64,000 nt of DNA from assembly GCF_900116375.1 (NCBI RefSeq), contig NZ_UETB01000011.1, forward strand, positions 1 to 64,000, written 5' to 3'. The stretch's first letter is position 1. Each line of letters begins with the position of its first letter. A program made the translations under genes and the position numbers. The notes beneath the pieces were generated by a model. That model worked only from the letters and a program-made list of their open reading frames with translations. It was not told the origin of the DNA and did not search any database. Origin of the DNA: Georgenia satyanarayanai. Lineage in GTDB: Bacteria; Actinomycetota; Actinomycetes; Actinomycetales; Actinomycetaceae. This document shows positions 45,107-54,127 of this stretch, piece by piece.

Positions 45107-45273
45107 GCTGCTCCCTCTGGCCGCCGCTCGTGCGCGCGCGGCGGTGCCCGGTCCGTTACCTCCACGAGCCTAGGCGGCAGAGCCGTCCGGTGCACGCCGA
45201 ACCGCCCGGAGGCAGCGTTCGGTAACCTGTCCCGGGAGCCGATCGGCGCCCGCCTCCAGCGAAAGGGATGAAC

Positions 45274-46560
45274 ATGCCAGCGGTCGTCGTCGTCGGAGCC
45301 CAGTGGGGCGACGAGGGCAAGGGGAAGGCCACCGACCAGCTCAGCTCCCAGGTCGACTACGTCGTCAAGTTCAACGGGGGCAACAACGCGGGGCACACGG
45401 TCGTCGTCGGCGAGGAGAAGTACGCCCTCCACCTGCTGCCCTCCGGCATCCTCAGCCCGGGGTGCACACCGGTCATCGGCAACGGCGTCGTCGTCGACCT
45501 CGAGGTGCTCTTCGCCGAGCTCGACGGGCTCAGCGCGCGGGGCGTGGACGTCTCCAAGCTCCTCGTGTCCTCCGGCGCCCACCTCATCCCGTCCTACAAC
45601 CGCACCCTGGACAAGGTGACCGAGCGCTTCCTCGGGAAGCGGCAGATCGGCACGACGGGCCGCGGCATCGGTCCCACCTACGCCGACAAGATGGCGCGCG
45701 TGGGCATCCGCGTCCAGGACGTCTTCGACGAGAAGATCCTGCGGCAGAAGGTCGAGGGTGCGCTCGTGCAGAAGAACCAGCTGCTCCTCAAGGTCTACAA
45801 CCGCCGTGCCGTCGACGTCGACGAGGTCACCGCCGAGCTGCTCTCCTACGCGGAGCGGCTGCGCCCGATGGTCGCCGACACCTCCCTGGTCCTCAACCAG
45901 GCCCTCGACGAGGGCCGCACGGTCGTCTTCGAGGCCGGCCAGGCCGCGATGCTCGACGTCGACCACGGCACCTACCCCTTCGTCACCTCCTCCTCCGCCA
46001 CCGCCGGTGGCGCCTGCACCGGCAGCGGTGTGGGCCCGACCCGCATCGACCGCGTCGTGGGTGTCGTCAAGGCGTACACGACCCGTGTCGGCGAAGGCCC
46101 CTTCCCCACCGAGCTCCACGACGACGCCGGCGAGCGGCTGCGCAGCGTGGGTGGGGAGTACGGCACGACGACGGGGCGCCCTCGCCGCTGCGGCTGGTAC
46201 GACGCCGTCGTCGCCCGCTTCGCCAGCCGGGTCAACGGGCTCACCGACCTGGTCCTCACCAAGCTCGACGTCCTCACCGGCCTGGAGAAGATCCCGGTGT
46301 GCGTGGCCTACGAGGTCGACGGCCGCCGCGTGGACGAGATGCCCCCCAACCAGACCGACTTCCACCATGCGCGCCCGGTCTACGAGGAGCTCGACGGCTG
46401 GAGCGAGGACATCAGCGGCGCCCGCGAGTTCTCCGACCTGCCCGACGCCGCCCAGCGCTACGTGCTCGCGCTCGAGGAGATGTCCGGGGCGCGGATCTCC
46501 TCGATCGGCGTCGGCCCGGACCGCGCCGCCACGATCGTGCGCCACTCCCTGCTGGACTGA
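45274..46560 (+). CDS. purA: Adenylosuccinate synthetase
   Basis: 428 residues. The GTP-binding P-loop QWGDEGKGK is at residues 10-18, then [26 protein letters not shown] and the switch loop [18 protein letters not shown]. It joins IMP and aspartate to adenylosuccinate on the AMP branch. ATG 45274 is 7 nt after GAAAGGG; the ATG two codons earlier touches that site. TAACCT (45223-45228) is a likely -10. It is followed by a terminator. Confidence 0.97.
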   Translation: MPAVVVVGAQWGDEGKGKATDQLSSQVDYVVKFNGGNNAGHTVVVGEEKYALHLLPSGILSPGCTPVIGNGVVVDLEVLFAELDGLSARGVDVSKLLVSSGAHLIPSYNRTLDKVTERFLGKRQIGTTGRGIGPTYADKMARVGIRVQDVFDEKILRQKVEGALVQKNQLLLKVYNRRAVDVDEVTAELLSYAERLRPMVADTSLVLNQALDEGRTVVFEAGQAAMLDVDHGTYPFVTSSSATAGGACTGSGVGPTRIDRVVGVVKAYTTRVGEGPFPTELHDDAGERLRSVGGEYGTTTGRPRRCGWYDAVVARFASRVNGLTDLVLTKLDVLTGLEKIPVCVAYEVDGRRVDEMPPNQTDFHHARPVYEELDGWSEDISGAREFSDLPDAAQRYVLALEEMSGARISSIGVGPDRAATIVRHSLLD

Positions 46561-46569
46561 GTGCGCCGG

Positions 46570-46595
46570 CGCCCCGCCCGGTGACGGGCGGGGCG
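46570..46595 (+). terminator. Hairpin terminator of purA
   Basis: An 11-bp perfect stem (46570-46580 with 46585-46595) with a GTGA tetraloop, 9 nt after the purA stop. Confidence 0.8.
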
Positions 46596-46611
46596 TGGGC
46601 CGATGGTCCCG

Positions 46612-46635
46612 TAGGCACGGGCACGTCCGTGCCTA
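46612..46635 (+). promoter_or_regulatory. Inverted repeat upstream of the DUF2249 gene, candidate operator
   Basis: TAGGCACGG and CCGTGCCTA are perfect 9-bp arms separated by 6 nt, 32 nt before the DUF2249 start. The right arm contains CCTAA, close to the expected promoter. The regulator is unknown. Confidence 0.45.
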
Positions 46636-46641
46636 ACCTGG

Positions 46642-46659
46642 CCTCTCGCCAACGAGAGG
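46642..46659 (+). promoter_or_regulatory. Hairpin overlapping the DUF2249 ribosome-binding site
   Basis: CCTCTCG and CGAGAGG pair as a 7-bp stem with a CCAA loop. The right arm contains part of the ribosome site GAGAGGGG (46654-46661), so the fold could limit translation. Confidence 0.4.
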
Positions 46660-46667
46660 GGACGGCC

Positions 46668-46967
46668 ATGGCTGTCGAGGACATCGCGATCACGGACCGG
46701 CCGGGCGGGGGGTGCGCCTGCGGCGGGCACGACGACGCCACCCCGGTGCTCGACGTCCGCCAGGTCCCGCACGCCATCCGGCACGCCACCGTCTTCGGTG
46801 CGCTCACCGCGATCGCGCCCGGTTTCTCCCTGGACCTCCTCGCGCCGCACGACCCGCTCCCGCTGCTCGCACAGGTCGAGGAGCGCCAGCCCGGTGCCTT
46901 CGCCGTCACCTACCTCGTCGAGGGCCCCGAGGCCTGGACGGTGCGGCTCACGCGTCGGCTGCCCTGA
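46668..46967 (+). CDS. DUF2249 domain-containing protein
   Basis: 99 residues. A short N-terminal segment with a Cys-X-Cys-X2-His motif (GCACGGHDD, residues 15-23) precedes the DUF2249 core: LDVRQVPHAIRHATVFGAL, PGFSLDLLAPHDPLPLL, PGAFAVTYLVEGPEAWTVRL. DUF2249 genes are often found near nitrite/nitric-oxide and iron-sulfur genes, but none is adjacent here. ATG 46668 has GAGAGGGG upstream. It sits between purA and a lipoprotein gene, flanked on the left by a candidate operator and on the right by a 56-bp palindrome. Confidence 0.82.
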   Translation: MAVEDIAITDRPGGGCACGGHDDATPVLDVRQVPHAIRHATVFGALTAIAPGFSLDLLAPHDPLPLLAQVEERQPGAFAVTYLVEGPEAWTVRLTRRLP

Positions 46968-46973
46968 CATGCC

Positions 46974-47029
46974 ACAACCCGCCGACAGCTGAGTTGTTAC
47001 CGGTAACAACTCAGCTGTCGGCGGGTTGT
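46974..47029. repeat. Perfect 56-bp palindrome
   Basis: Two perfect 28-bp arms (46974-47001 and 47002-47029) with no loop. It fills the gap between the DUF2249 stop and the stop of the convergent lipoprotein gene, so it probably ends both transcripts. Its core AACAACTCAGCT and the following bases match the stem-loop arm downstream of clpB (35358-35369), suggesting a dispersed REP-like family. Confidence 0.92.
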
Positions 47030-47035
47030 CGGGTT

Positions 47036-48058
47036 CTAGCGCTGCTGGTCCTCGCCCGGCTGCTGCGGGGGCTCGGGCGACGGCGCGAAGGGCGAACCCT
47101 CCGGGCGGTCGACCGGCGCGTCCGCGGCAGCGGCGCCGAAGGAGGCCGGCGCCGACGGCGCCTGCTGGCCGGGGTAGCCCGGGCCCGGGTCGGCCGGGAC
47201 CTGGTCGGACGGGCCGAAGCCGCCCACCGGCTGGCCCGCGCCCGGCTGCGCGGGGAAGCCGGGGCCGGGCTCGTTGGCGACCTGGCCGGGCTGGCCGCCC
47301 TGACCGCCGGGGCCCGCCGGCCCGCCGGGGCCCGCCGGCCCGCCGTAGGGGGCGTCGGCGTCGCCGGACCTCCCGCGGTTCTTGCGGGTGATGAAGAAGA
47401 TGAGCGCGGCGATCGCGAGCAGTGCGACGACACCGAGGATGACCCACACGGCGGTGGACACGCCGCCGCCGCTGCCGCCCAGGACGGAGCCGGTGGCCTC
47501 GCCGGTGGCGCTGCCGCCGGCGGCGAAGGCCTCGATGCCGGTCCACGTCACGGTGTTGCCGTCGATCTCGCCGTCTGCCTCGATGACCTCACCGGGGAAG
47601 GTGACGGAGATGGCCACCTGGGGCTCCATGCCGGCCGGCATGTCCTCGAGGCTGCTCGTGTCACCCATGCCGGTGTCGTCGCCGTCGAAGGAGAAGACAT
47701 AGGTGTCGTCGACCTTCTCGATGCTCATGCCCTCACCGCTCATCGAGTCGATCGGGGCGCCGGTCGCCGAGATGCGGCACCCGACGTTGCCGTCCTCGTC
47801 CTCGATGTCCTCGACGGCGAAGTCCGCCTCGTCCGGGGCGCCGGAGAGCTCGGACTCCATCGAGGAGCAGTCCATGTCCTCGCGGGTGGCCATGCCGGTG
47901 AGGTCGCCGACCTCCATGGAGACGTCGAGGGTGTCGTCCTCGTTGATGGTCAGGCCCATGTCCAGGCGGAAGCAGCCGGCCAGGACGAGCAGGAGGGGCA
48001 GGAGGAGGAGCGCCGACAGGCCGCGGCGGGCCCGGGACGTGCTGGGGTGTGCTGTCAT
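47036..48058 (-). CDS. LppM-type lipoprotein with Pro/Gly-rich cytoplasmic tail
   Basis: 340 residues with a signal peptide and lipobox LLVLAGC (Cys29), then the LppM/DUF3153-like beta domain: [43 protein letters not shown] and [12 protein letters not shown] transmembrane helix (about 205-227) and a Gly/Pro/Gln-rich tail to the end follow. LppM of M. tuberculosis affects phagosome trafficking; environmental homologues have no known function. Minus strand, convergent with DUF2249 and divergent from purD. Confidence 0.88.
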   Translation of the reverse strand: MTAHPSTSRARRGLSALLLLPLLLVLAGCFRLDMGLTINEDDTLDVSMEVGDLTGMATREDMDCSSMESELSGAPDEADFAVEDIEDEDGNVGCRISATGAPIDSMSGEGMSIEKVDDTYVFSFDGDDTGMGDTSSLEDMPAGMEPQVAISVTFPGEVIEADGEIDGNTVTWTGIEAFAAGGSATGEATGSVLGGSGGGVSTAVWVILGVVALLAIAALIFFITRKNRGRSGDADAPYGGPAGPGGPAGPGGQGGQPGQVANEPGPGFPAQPGAGQPVGGFGPSDQVPADPGPGYPGQQAPSAPASFGAAAADAPVDRPEGSPFAPSPEPPQQPGEDQQR

Positions 48059-48192
48059 GCCGCGAACCCTACCGGTCGGGCGTCACGGCGACGTGTCCAG
48101 GAGGCCCGCCAGGATGGGGACAACTCCCCGGCGGATGCTGTCCGGTGGACGGTGCAGCGCGAGGCCCGCCGCGGTGGGTAGGCTCGTGGCAC

Positions 48193-49467
48193 GTGAAGAT
48201 CCTCGTCGTCGGGTCGGGCGCGCGCGAGCACGCCATCACCCGCACCCTCGCCACCGAGTCCACGCCCCACGAGGTCCTCGTCGCCCCCGGGAACCCGGGG
48301 ACTGCGCAGGTCGCGACCAACGTCGCGGTCGACCCGCTCGACCCGCAGGCAGTGACGGCGCTCGCCGTCGAGCGCGGCGTCGATCTCGTCGTCGTCGGCC
48401 CCGAGGCGCCGCTCGTCGCCGGCGTCGCCGACGCCGTCCGCGCCGCCGGGGTCCCGTGCTTCGGCCCCGACGCCGCCGCGGCCCGTCTCGAGGGGTCCAA
48501 GGCCTTCGCCAAGGAGGTCATGGCGGCCGCCGAGGTCCCCACGGCGATGGCCTACGTGTGCACGAGCCCCGAGGAGGTGGAGGAGGCGCTGGACGCCTTC
48601 GGCGCCCCCTACGTCGTCAAGGACGACGGCCTCGCCGCCGGCAAGGGCGTCGTCGTCACCGAGGACCGCGACGCCGCCCTCGCGCACGCCCGTGCCTGCC
48701 TCGCCCGCACCGCCACCCCCGGCGGGGAGCGTCCCGCCGTCGTCGTCGAGGAGTGCCTCGACGGCCCGGAGGTCTCCCTCTTCTGCGTGTGCGACGGCAC
48801 CGACGCCGTCCCGCTCGCCCCGGCGCAGGACTTCAAGCGTCTCGGGGACGGCGACGCCGGCCCCAACACCGGCGGGATGGGCGCCTACAGCCCGCTGCCG
48901 TGGGCGCCGGAAGGGCTCGTCGAGGAGGTGATGGAGCGCGTCGCGCGCCCGGTCGTGCGGGAGATGGCCCGTCGCGGCACCCCCTTCACCGGCGTCCTGT
49001 ACGTCGGGCTGGCGCTCACCTCCCGCGGCCTGCGGGTCATCGAGTTCAACGCCCGCTTCGGGGACCCCGAGACGCAGGTGGTGCTCGCCCGCCTCGGCTC
49101 CTCCCTGGCGCAGCTGCTCCACGCCGCCGCCACCGGCAGCCTCGCCGAGGCACCCCGCCCCACGTGGCGGGACGCGGCCGCCGTCACGGTCGTCCTCGCC
49201 TCCCACGGCTACCCCGGGACCTCCCGCACCGGTGACGTCGTCGAGGGCGTCGCCGACGCCGAGGAGCTGCCCGGCGTCCACGTCCTCCAGGCCGGCAGCG
49301 CGACCGCCGCGGACGGCACCCTGGTGAGCGCCGGTGGACGGGTGCTGTCCGTCGTCGGCGTCGGGGCGGACCAGGAGGAGGCGCGCGCCCGTGCCTACGC
49401 GGGCATCGACCGCATCAGCCTCGCCGGCTCCCAGCACCGGACCGACATCGCGCGGGTGCGCTCGTGA
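48193..49467 (+). CDS. purD: Phosphoribosylamine-glycine ligase
   Basis: 424 residues of the ATP-grasp GARS family. It starts [20 protein letters not shown], with the ATP-binding [16 protein letters not shown], the [17 protein letters not shown] loop, [14 protein letters not shown] and [15 protein letters not shown]. It adds glycine to phosphoribosylamine in the second purine step. The GTG at 48193 has TAGGCT (48179-48184) 8 nt upstream and little ribosome site. purC starts in its stop codon. Confidence 0.97.
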   Translation: MKILVVGSGAREHAITRTLATESTPHEVLVAPGNPGTAQVATNVAVDPLDPQAVTALAVERGVDLVVVGPEAPLVAGVADAVRAAGVPCFGPDAAAARLEGSKAFAKEVMAAAEVPTAMAYVCTSPEEVEEALDAFGAPYVVKDDGLAAGKGVVVTEDRDAALAHARACLARTATPGGERPAVVVEECLDGPEVSLFCVCDGTDAVPLAPAQDFKRLGDGDAGPNTGGMGAYSPLPWAPEGLVEEVMERVARPVVREMARRGTPFTGVLYVGLALTSRGLRVIEFNARFGDPETQVVLARLGSSLAQLLHAAATGSLAEAPRPTWRDAAAVTVVLASHGYPGTSRTGDVVEGVADAEELPGVHVLQAGSATAADGTLVSAGGRVLSVVGVGADQEEARARAYAGIDRISLAGSQHRTDIARVRS

Positions 49468-50330
49468 CCGCGCCGGTGCTGCCCGGCTGGGAGCACGTCT
49501 ACTCCGGCAAGGTTCGCGACCTGTACCGGCCGGCGGCGCCGCACCCGGACGGCGACGTCGTGCTCGTCGTCGCCTCCGACCGCATCAGCGCCTACGACCA
49601 CGTCCTGCCCACGCCGATCCCCGGCAAGGGCGAGGTGCTCACCCGCCTCAGCCTGTGGTGGTTCGAGCAGCTCGCCGACATCGTGCCGAGCCATGTCGTG
49701 TCGCTCGACGTCCCGGACGCCGTCGTCGGACGGGCCATGGTGTGCCGGCGCCTGGAGATGTTCCCCGTCGAGTGCGTGGCACGTGGGTACCTCACCGGCT
49801 CGGGCCTCGTCGAGTACCGCGAGGGCCAGGCCGTGTGCGGGGTGCCGCTGCCCCCGGGCCTGGGCGAGGCCTCCCGCCTCCCCGAGCCGATCTTCACGCC
49901 CGCGAGCAAGGCCGAGATCGGCGACCACGACGAGAACATCACCTTCGAGGCCGTCGCCGAGCGGCTCGGCCGCGAGCGCGCGGCCGGGCTGCGCGACCTC
50001 ACGCTGAGGATCTACGCCCGCGCCGCGGAGGTCGCGGCCCGCAGCGGCATCATCGTCGCCGACACGAAGCTCGAGTTCGGGCTGGGGCCCGGTGGGGACG
50101 TCGTCCTCGGCGACGAGGTGCTCACCCCCGACTCCTCGCGCTTCTGGCCGGCCGACGGCTACGCGCCGGGGCGGGTGCAGCCCAGCTTCGACAAGCAGTT
50201 CGTCCGGGACTGGCTCACCTCCCCGGAGTCGGGCTGGGACCGTGTCTCGCCGCCGCCCGCGCTGCCCGACGACGTCGTCCAGCGCACCCGGGAGCGCTAC
50301 CTGGAGGCCGCCGACCGCCTCGTCGGGTGA
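49464..50330 (+). CDS. purC: Phosphoribosylaminoimidazole-succinocarboxamide synthase
   Basis: 288 residues of SAICAR synthetase: YSGKVRDLY at the start, [21 protein letters not shown], the [14 protein letters not shown] motif, [22 protein letters not shown] and the C-terminal [11 protein letters not shown] and [12 protein letters not shown]. It joins CAIR and aspartate. The GTG overlaps the purD stop by 4 nt (GTGA), so the two are coupled. Confidence 0.97.
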   Translation: MTAPVLPGWEHVYSGKVRDLYRPAAPHPDGDVVLVVASDRISAYDHVLPTPIPGKGEVLTRLSLWWFEQLADIVPSHVVSLDVPDAVVGRAMVCRRLEMFPVECVARGYLTGSGLVEYREGQAVCGVPLPPGLGEASRLPEPIFTPASKAEIGDHDENITFEAVAERLGRERAAGLRDLTLRIYARAAEVAARSGIIVADTKLEFGLGPGGDVVLGDEVLTPDSSRFWPADGYAPGRVQPSFDKQFVRDWLTSPESGWDRVSPPPALPDDVVQRTRERYLEAADRLVG

Positions 50331-50437
50331 CCTCGGACTCTCACCCCTGCCTGCGCGGGTGATCCGTGCAAGACTGTGAGAGCAGTAACACCTCCTCCGC
50401 GACATCAGCTCGCGAATTAGTGCGAAGGCCCGAACGT

Positions 50438-51523
50438 ATGGCAGCAGACACCAGTGTCCCCACGACGGCGCGGGGAACCGCCCGAGAGCGACAGGTCAGC
50501 GACTTCACCGCCCTGACCAAGCGCGTCCAGGAAGCGGGCCTCATGCGGCGCGCCTACGGCTACTACTGGACCAAGCTCATCGGCTCACTGGTGCTGGGCG
50601 TCGGCCTCGCCGTGGCCTTCGTCCTCATCGGGGACACCTGGTGGCAGATGGTGACGGCCGTGGCCCTCGCCCTGCTCATGACGCAGATCGCCTTCCTCGG
50701 CCACGACGCCGCGCACCGGCAGATCTTCGTGTCCGGCAAGTGGAACGAGTGGGTCTCCCTCATCGTCATCAACCTCTTCGTGGGCATGGGCCAGGCCTGG
50801 TGGCAGCGCAAGCACACCAAGCACCACGCCGCCCCGAACACCCTCCACAAGGACCCGGACATCGACCCGGGCGTGCTCGCCTTCAGCCAGTACGCGGTCG
50901 AGCAGCGCAAGACGCGGCTCACGAAGTGGCTCGCCACCAAGCAGGGCTTCTTCTTCTACCCGCTGCTCCTGCTCGAGGGCGTCAACCTCCACGTCCACGG
51001 CATCAAGCGCGCGGTGAGCCGCGAGCGCCTCAAGCGCCGCTGGGTGGAGCTCAGCTTCATCCTCGTCCGGCTCGTCAGCTTCTTCGCCCTCGTCTTCCTC
51101 GTCCTGTCCCCGGGCAAGGCGCTCGCCTTCATCGGCGTGCAGCTTGCGGTCTTCGGCCTCTACATGGGCCTGTCCTTCGCGCCGAACCACATCGGTATGC
51201 CGGTCGTGCCGTCGGACGTCAAGATCGACTTCCTGCGCCGCCAGGTCCTCATGAGCCGCAACATCTCCGGTGGGCGCGCCATGGACACCTTCATGGGCGG
51301 GCTCAACTTCCAGGTGGAGCACCACCTGTTCCCGTCGATGGCCCGGCCCAACCTCCGCAAGGTCGCCCCGATGGTGCGGGAGTACTGCCAGGACCTCGGC
51401 GTCCGGTACACGGAGACCTCCCTCGTGCAGTCCTACCGGGCGGTCTACCAGTACCTCAACACGGTGGGACGCGGCGGTCTGGACGTGTGGGCCTGTCCAC
51501 TGACTGCCCAGTACCGGGTCTGA
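50438..51523 (+). CDS. Acyl-CoA/fatty-acid desaturase (DesA3-type)
   Basis: 361 residues with three His boxes typical of membrane di-iron desaturases: HDAAH (HX3-4H), HTKHH (HX2-3HH) and QVEHH at the end. Four to six transmembrane helices surround them. It introduces a double bond into membrane acyl chains, likely at C9; the electron-transfer partner is not in the window. ATG 50438 follows GAAGG at a rather long spacing. It interrupts the pur genes between purC and purS. Confidence 0.9.
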   Translation: MAADTSVPTTARGTARERQVSDFTALTKRVQEAGLMRRAYGYYWTKLIGSLVLGVGLAVAFVLIGDTWWQMVTAVALALLMTQIAFLGHDAAHRQIFVSGKWNEWVSLIVINLFVGMGQAWWQRKHTKHHAAPNTLHKDPDIDPGVLAFSQYAVEQRKTRLTKWLATKQGFFFYPLLLLEGVNLHVHGIKRAVSRERLKRRWVELSFILVRLVSFFALVFLVLSPGKALAFIGVQLAVFGLYMGLSFAPNHIGMPVVPSDVKIDFLRRQVLMSRNISGGRAMDTFMGGLNFQVEHHLFPSMARPNLRKVAPMVREYCQDLGVRYTETSLVQSYRAVYQYLNTVGRGGLDVWACPLTAQYRV

Positions 51524-51578
51524 CCCCGCCGCCCGGGTAGACTCGGCGGCGGCCCGAACCCCCCGAGCAGGAGTCACC

Positions 51579-51842
51579 ATGGGACGCATCGTCGTCGAGG
51601 TCATGCCCAAGCCCGAGATCCTCGACCCGCAGGGCAAGGCGGTCGCCGGCGCGCTGCCCCGGCTCGGACTGGACGGTTTCGTCGCGGTCCGCCAGGGCAA
51701 GCGCTTCGAGCTGGAGGTCGAGGGCGACGTCGACGACGCCGCGCTCGAGCGGGCCCGTCGCGCCGCCGAGATGCTGCTGTCCAACCCGGTCATCGAGGAC
51801 GTCGTCCGCGTCGCCGCGGCCGACGACGTCCGGAGCGCCTGA
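51579..51842 (+). CDS. purS: Phosphoribosylformylglycinamidine synthase subunit PurS
   Basis: 87 residues: [28 protein letters not shown] then [24 protein letters not shown]. PurS bridges PurQ and PurL in the FGAM synthase complex. CAGGAG before ATG 51579 is the ribosome site, and TAGACT (51538-51543) is a likely -10. Its TGA shares 1 nt with the ATG of purQ. Confidence 0.95.
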   Translation: MGRIVVEVMPKPEILDPQGKAVAGALPRLGLDGFVAVRQGKRFELEVEGDVDDAALERARRAAEMLLSNPVIEDVVRVAAADDVRSA

Positions 51843-52576
51843 TGCACCGCCTCGACGTCCCCGAGCCCCAGCCCCGCGCGGACGGGGCGCGCATCGGCGT
51901 CGTCACCTTCCCCGGCTCGCTCGACGAGCGCGACGCCCAGCGGGCGGTGCGCCTGGCCGGCGGTGAGCCGGTGGCACTGTGGCATGCCGACGAGGACCTC
52001 CGCGGGGTCGACGCCGTCGTCCTGCCCGGTGGCTTCTCCTACGGCGACTACCTGCGCTGCGGCGCGATCGCGAGCTTCGCGCCGGTCATGACGGCCGTCG
52101 TCGAGGCCGCCGGCCGCGGGCTGCCGGTGCTCGGCATCTGCAACGGGTTCCAGATCCTCTGCGAGGCGCACCTGCTGCCCGGCGCGCTCATCCGCAACGA
52201 GGCCCAGCGCTTCGTCTGCCGCGACCAGCAGCTGCGCGTGGAGAACAACGACACCGCCTGGACCACCGGGTACTCCGTGGGCCAGACGATCACCATCCCG
52301 CTGAAGAACGGGGAGGGTGGCTTCGTCGCCGACGAGCGCACCCTCGCCGAGCTCGAGGGGGAGGGGCGGGTCGTCTTCCGCTACGAGGGCCACAACCCGA
52401 ACGGCTCGCTCCACGACATCGCCGGCATCAGCAACGCGACGGGCAACGTCGTGGGGCTCATGCCGCACCCGGAGCACGCCGTCGAGCCGGGCTTCGGCCC
52501 CGACTCCGCCGCCGGTGGAGGCACCGACGGCCTGGCGATCTTCGCCTCCGTCCTCGGGGTCCTCGTCTCCGCCTGA
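51842..52576 (+). CDS. purQ: Phosphoribosylformylglycinamidine synthase glutaminase subunit PurQ
   Basis: 244 residues, class I glutamine amidotransferase. The nucleophile Cys100 is in LGICNGFQ, with the His209-Glu211 pair in MPHPEHA and [14 protein letters not shown] at the start. It releases ammonia from glutamine for PurL. About 15 extra N-terminal residues precede the usual start. ATG 51842 overlaps the purS stop by 1 nt. The expected next gene, purL, is instead about 10.7 kb downstream. Confidence 0.97.
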   Translation: MHRLDVPEPQPRADGARIGVVTFPGSLDERDAQRAVRLAGGEPVALWHADEDLRGVDAVVLPGGFSYGDYLRCGAIASFAPVMTAVVEAAGRGLPVLGICNGFQILCEAHLLPGALIRNEAQRFVCRDQQLRVENNDTAWTTGYSVGQTITIPLKNGEGGFVADERTLAELEGEGRVVFRYEGHNPNGSLHDIAGISNATGNVVGLMPHPEHAVEPGFGPDSAAGGGTDGLAIFASVLGVLVSA

Positions 52577-52577
52577 G

Positions 52578-53693
52578 TCAGGCGAGGACCGCCTCCAGCG
52601 GCGTGTGCTCCATCCCGTGCGCCTCGGCCACCGGGGCGGAGACGAGCGCGCCGTCGTGGGTGGCCAGGCCCAGGGCGAGGGCGCGGTCCGCGCGCATCGC
52701 CTCGCGCCAGCCCCCGTTCGCCAGTGCGAGCGCGTAGGGGACGGTGACGTTGGTCAGCGCATAGGTCGAGGTGTGGGAGACGGCGCCGGGCATGTTGCTC
52801 ACGCAGTAGAACAGCGTGTCGTGCACCCGGTAGGTCGGGTCGGAGTGCGTGGTCGGCCGGGAGTCGGCGAAGCAGCCGCCCTGGTCCACGGAGATGTCGA
52901 CGACGACGGAGCCGGGCTTCATCGTCGCGATCTGCTCGTTCGTCACGAGCCGGGGCGTGCGCGCCCCGGGGAGCAGGACCGCGCCGATGACGAGGTCCGC
53001 CTGGGTGATGGCCCGCTCGATCTCGTAGGCGTTGGACATGACGGTCTGGCAGCGTCCGCGGTACAGGGCGTCGGCCTGCCGCAGCCGGCTCACGTCGCGG
53101 TCCATGAGGACCACGTCCGCGTGCATGCCCACCGCCATCGCGGCGGCGTTCATGCCGGCCACGCCGGCGCCGATGACGACGACGCGTGCCGAGTACACCC
53201 CTGACACCCCACCGAGGAGCACGCCGCGGCCGCCCTGGGCGCTCATCAGGCTGTGGGCCCCCATCTGCGGGGCGAGCCGGCCGGCGATCTCGCTCATCGG
53301 TGCGAGGAGCGGCAGCGAGCGGTCGGGCAGCTCGACGGTCTCGTAGGCGACGGCCGTGACCCGGCGCCGCAGGAGCTCCTCGGTCAGCTCCCGGTCGGCC
53401 GCGAGGTGGAGGTAGGTGAACAGGGTCTGGCCCTCGCGGAGCAGGCCGTACTCCTCCGGGACGGGCTCCTTGACCTTGAGCACGAGCTCGCCGAAGTCCC
53501 ACGTGGCCGCGGCGTCGGGGAGCACCGTGGCACCCGCGGCGGTGAAGTCCGCGTCGGTGATCGAGGCGGAGGTCCCGGCTGCGGCCTCGACGGCCACCTC
53601 GTGCCCGTGGCGGACCAGCTCGTGCACCCCCGAGGGGGTGATGGCCACGCGGCCCTCGGAGTCCATGACCTCTCGCGGCACGGCGATCCTCAT
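52578..53693 (-). CDS. ald: Alanine dehydrogenase
   Basis: 371 residues of the Ald/PNT family. The active-site Lys75 (VKEPVPEEY) and His96 (TYLHLAAD), the NAD motif GAGVAGMNAA and the VVVDISVDQGGCF loop are all present and match the M. tuberculosis enzyme in position. It interconverts alanine and pyruvate, and in mycobacteria also makes glycine from glyoxylate. ATG 53693 has GGGAGG 8 nt upstream. It is tail-to-tail with purQ (1 nt gap) and divergent from the riboswitch-controlled EamA gene. Confidence 0.96.
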   Translation of the reverse strand: MRIAVPREVMDSEGRVAITPSGVHELVRHGHEVAVEAAAGTSASITDADFTAAGATVLPDAAATWDFGELVLKVKEPVPEEYGLLREGQTLFTYLHLAADRELTEELLRRRVTAVAYETVELPDRSLPLLAPMSEIAGRLAPQMGAHSLMSAQGGRGVLLGGVSGVYSARVVVIGAGVAGMNAAAMAVGMHADVVLMDRDVSRLRQADALYRGRCQTVMSNAYEIERAITQADLVIGAVLLPGARTPRLVTNEQIATMKPGSVVVDISVDQGGCFADSRPTTHSDPTYRVHDTLFYCVSNMPGAVSHTSTYALTNVTVPYALALANGGWREAMRADRALALGLATHDGALVSAPVAEAHGMEHTPLEAVLA

Positions 53694-53758
53694 GCGGGCA
53701 TCCTCCCAGGTTCGTCCGAGCCGGGCGCGTGTTCACCCGGCGGTCACCGGGTGGTCAT

Positions 53759-53825
53759 CTGTCCACAGGTTGTGTCCACAGGGTTGTGCACATACACACA
53801 GGAAGCGCTCGCAGCCTGTGGACTG
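53759..53825. promoter_or_regulatory. Cluster of DnaA-box-like 9-mers
   Basis: Within 67 bp there are CTGTCCACA (53759-53767), GTGTCCACA (53772-53780), TTGTGCACA (53784-53792) and, on the other strand, CAGTCCACA (53817-53825). Each differs from the actinobacterial DnaA box TTGTCCACA by one or two bases. The first three are spaced 12-13 bp apart. The region is between ald and the glycine riboswitch. Confidence 0.35.
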
Positions 53826-53902
53826 AGCTGTGGAGGCTCGTCCGGGGTCGGCACCGCCGGTGTGAGAGACTTGTCGCGACAACTTCACAGCCTTCGATTC
53901 GC

Positions 53903-54074
53903 GGCGGGAGAGACCCGCTCAGGCGGGCGCCGAAGGAGCAACCTCCCCGGAAACTCTCAGGCCCCCATACCGCCACGGCGAGGCACCTCTGGAAAGCAGC
54001 CCTCAGGGCTCACCGACGGGGAAGTGCGGGCACCACGCCCGCAGAAAACTCTCAGGTCCGATGACAGAGCGGGG
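53903..54074 (+). ncRNA. Tandem glycine riboswitch
   Basis: Two glycine aptamers in series. The first has GGGAGAG, GCGCCGAAGGAGCAA and AACTCTCAGG. A short linker follows, then the second with TCTGGAAAGC, TCACCGACGGGGAA, AAACTCTCAGG and GATGACAGAG. These are the conserved core blocks of gcvT-class glycine riboswitches, in the right order. It ends 53 nt before the EamA gene; a 6-bp GC hairpin (54091-54106) and the ribosome site (54117-54121) lie in between and could form the expression platform. It is normally an on-switch for glycine-cleavage genes. Confidence 0.93.
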
Positions 54075-54127
54075 AACGGTCCCTGCTCACGCGCGCTCGT
54101 GCGCGCCCGCCATCCCGAGGAGTCCCG

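Noticed and set aside
53759-53825. Chromosomal replication origin
   Set aside because: There is no dnaA, dnaN, recF, rpmH or AT-rich unwinding region nearby, and the boxes are few and imperfect.
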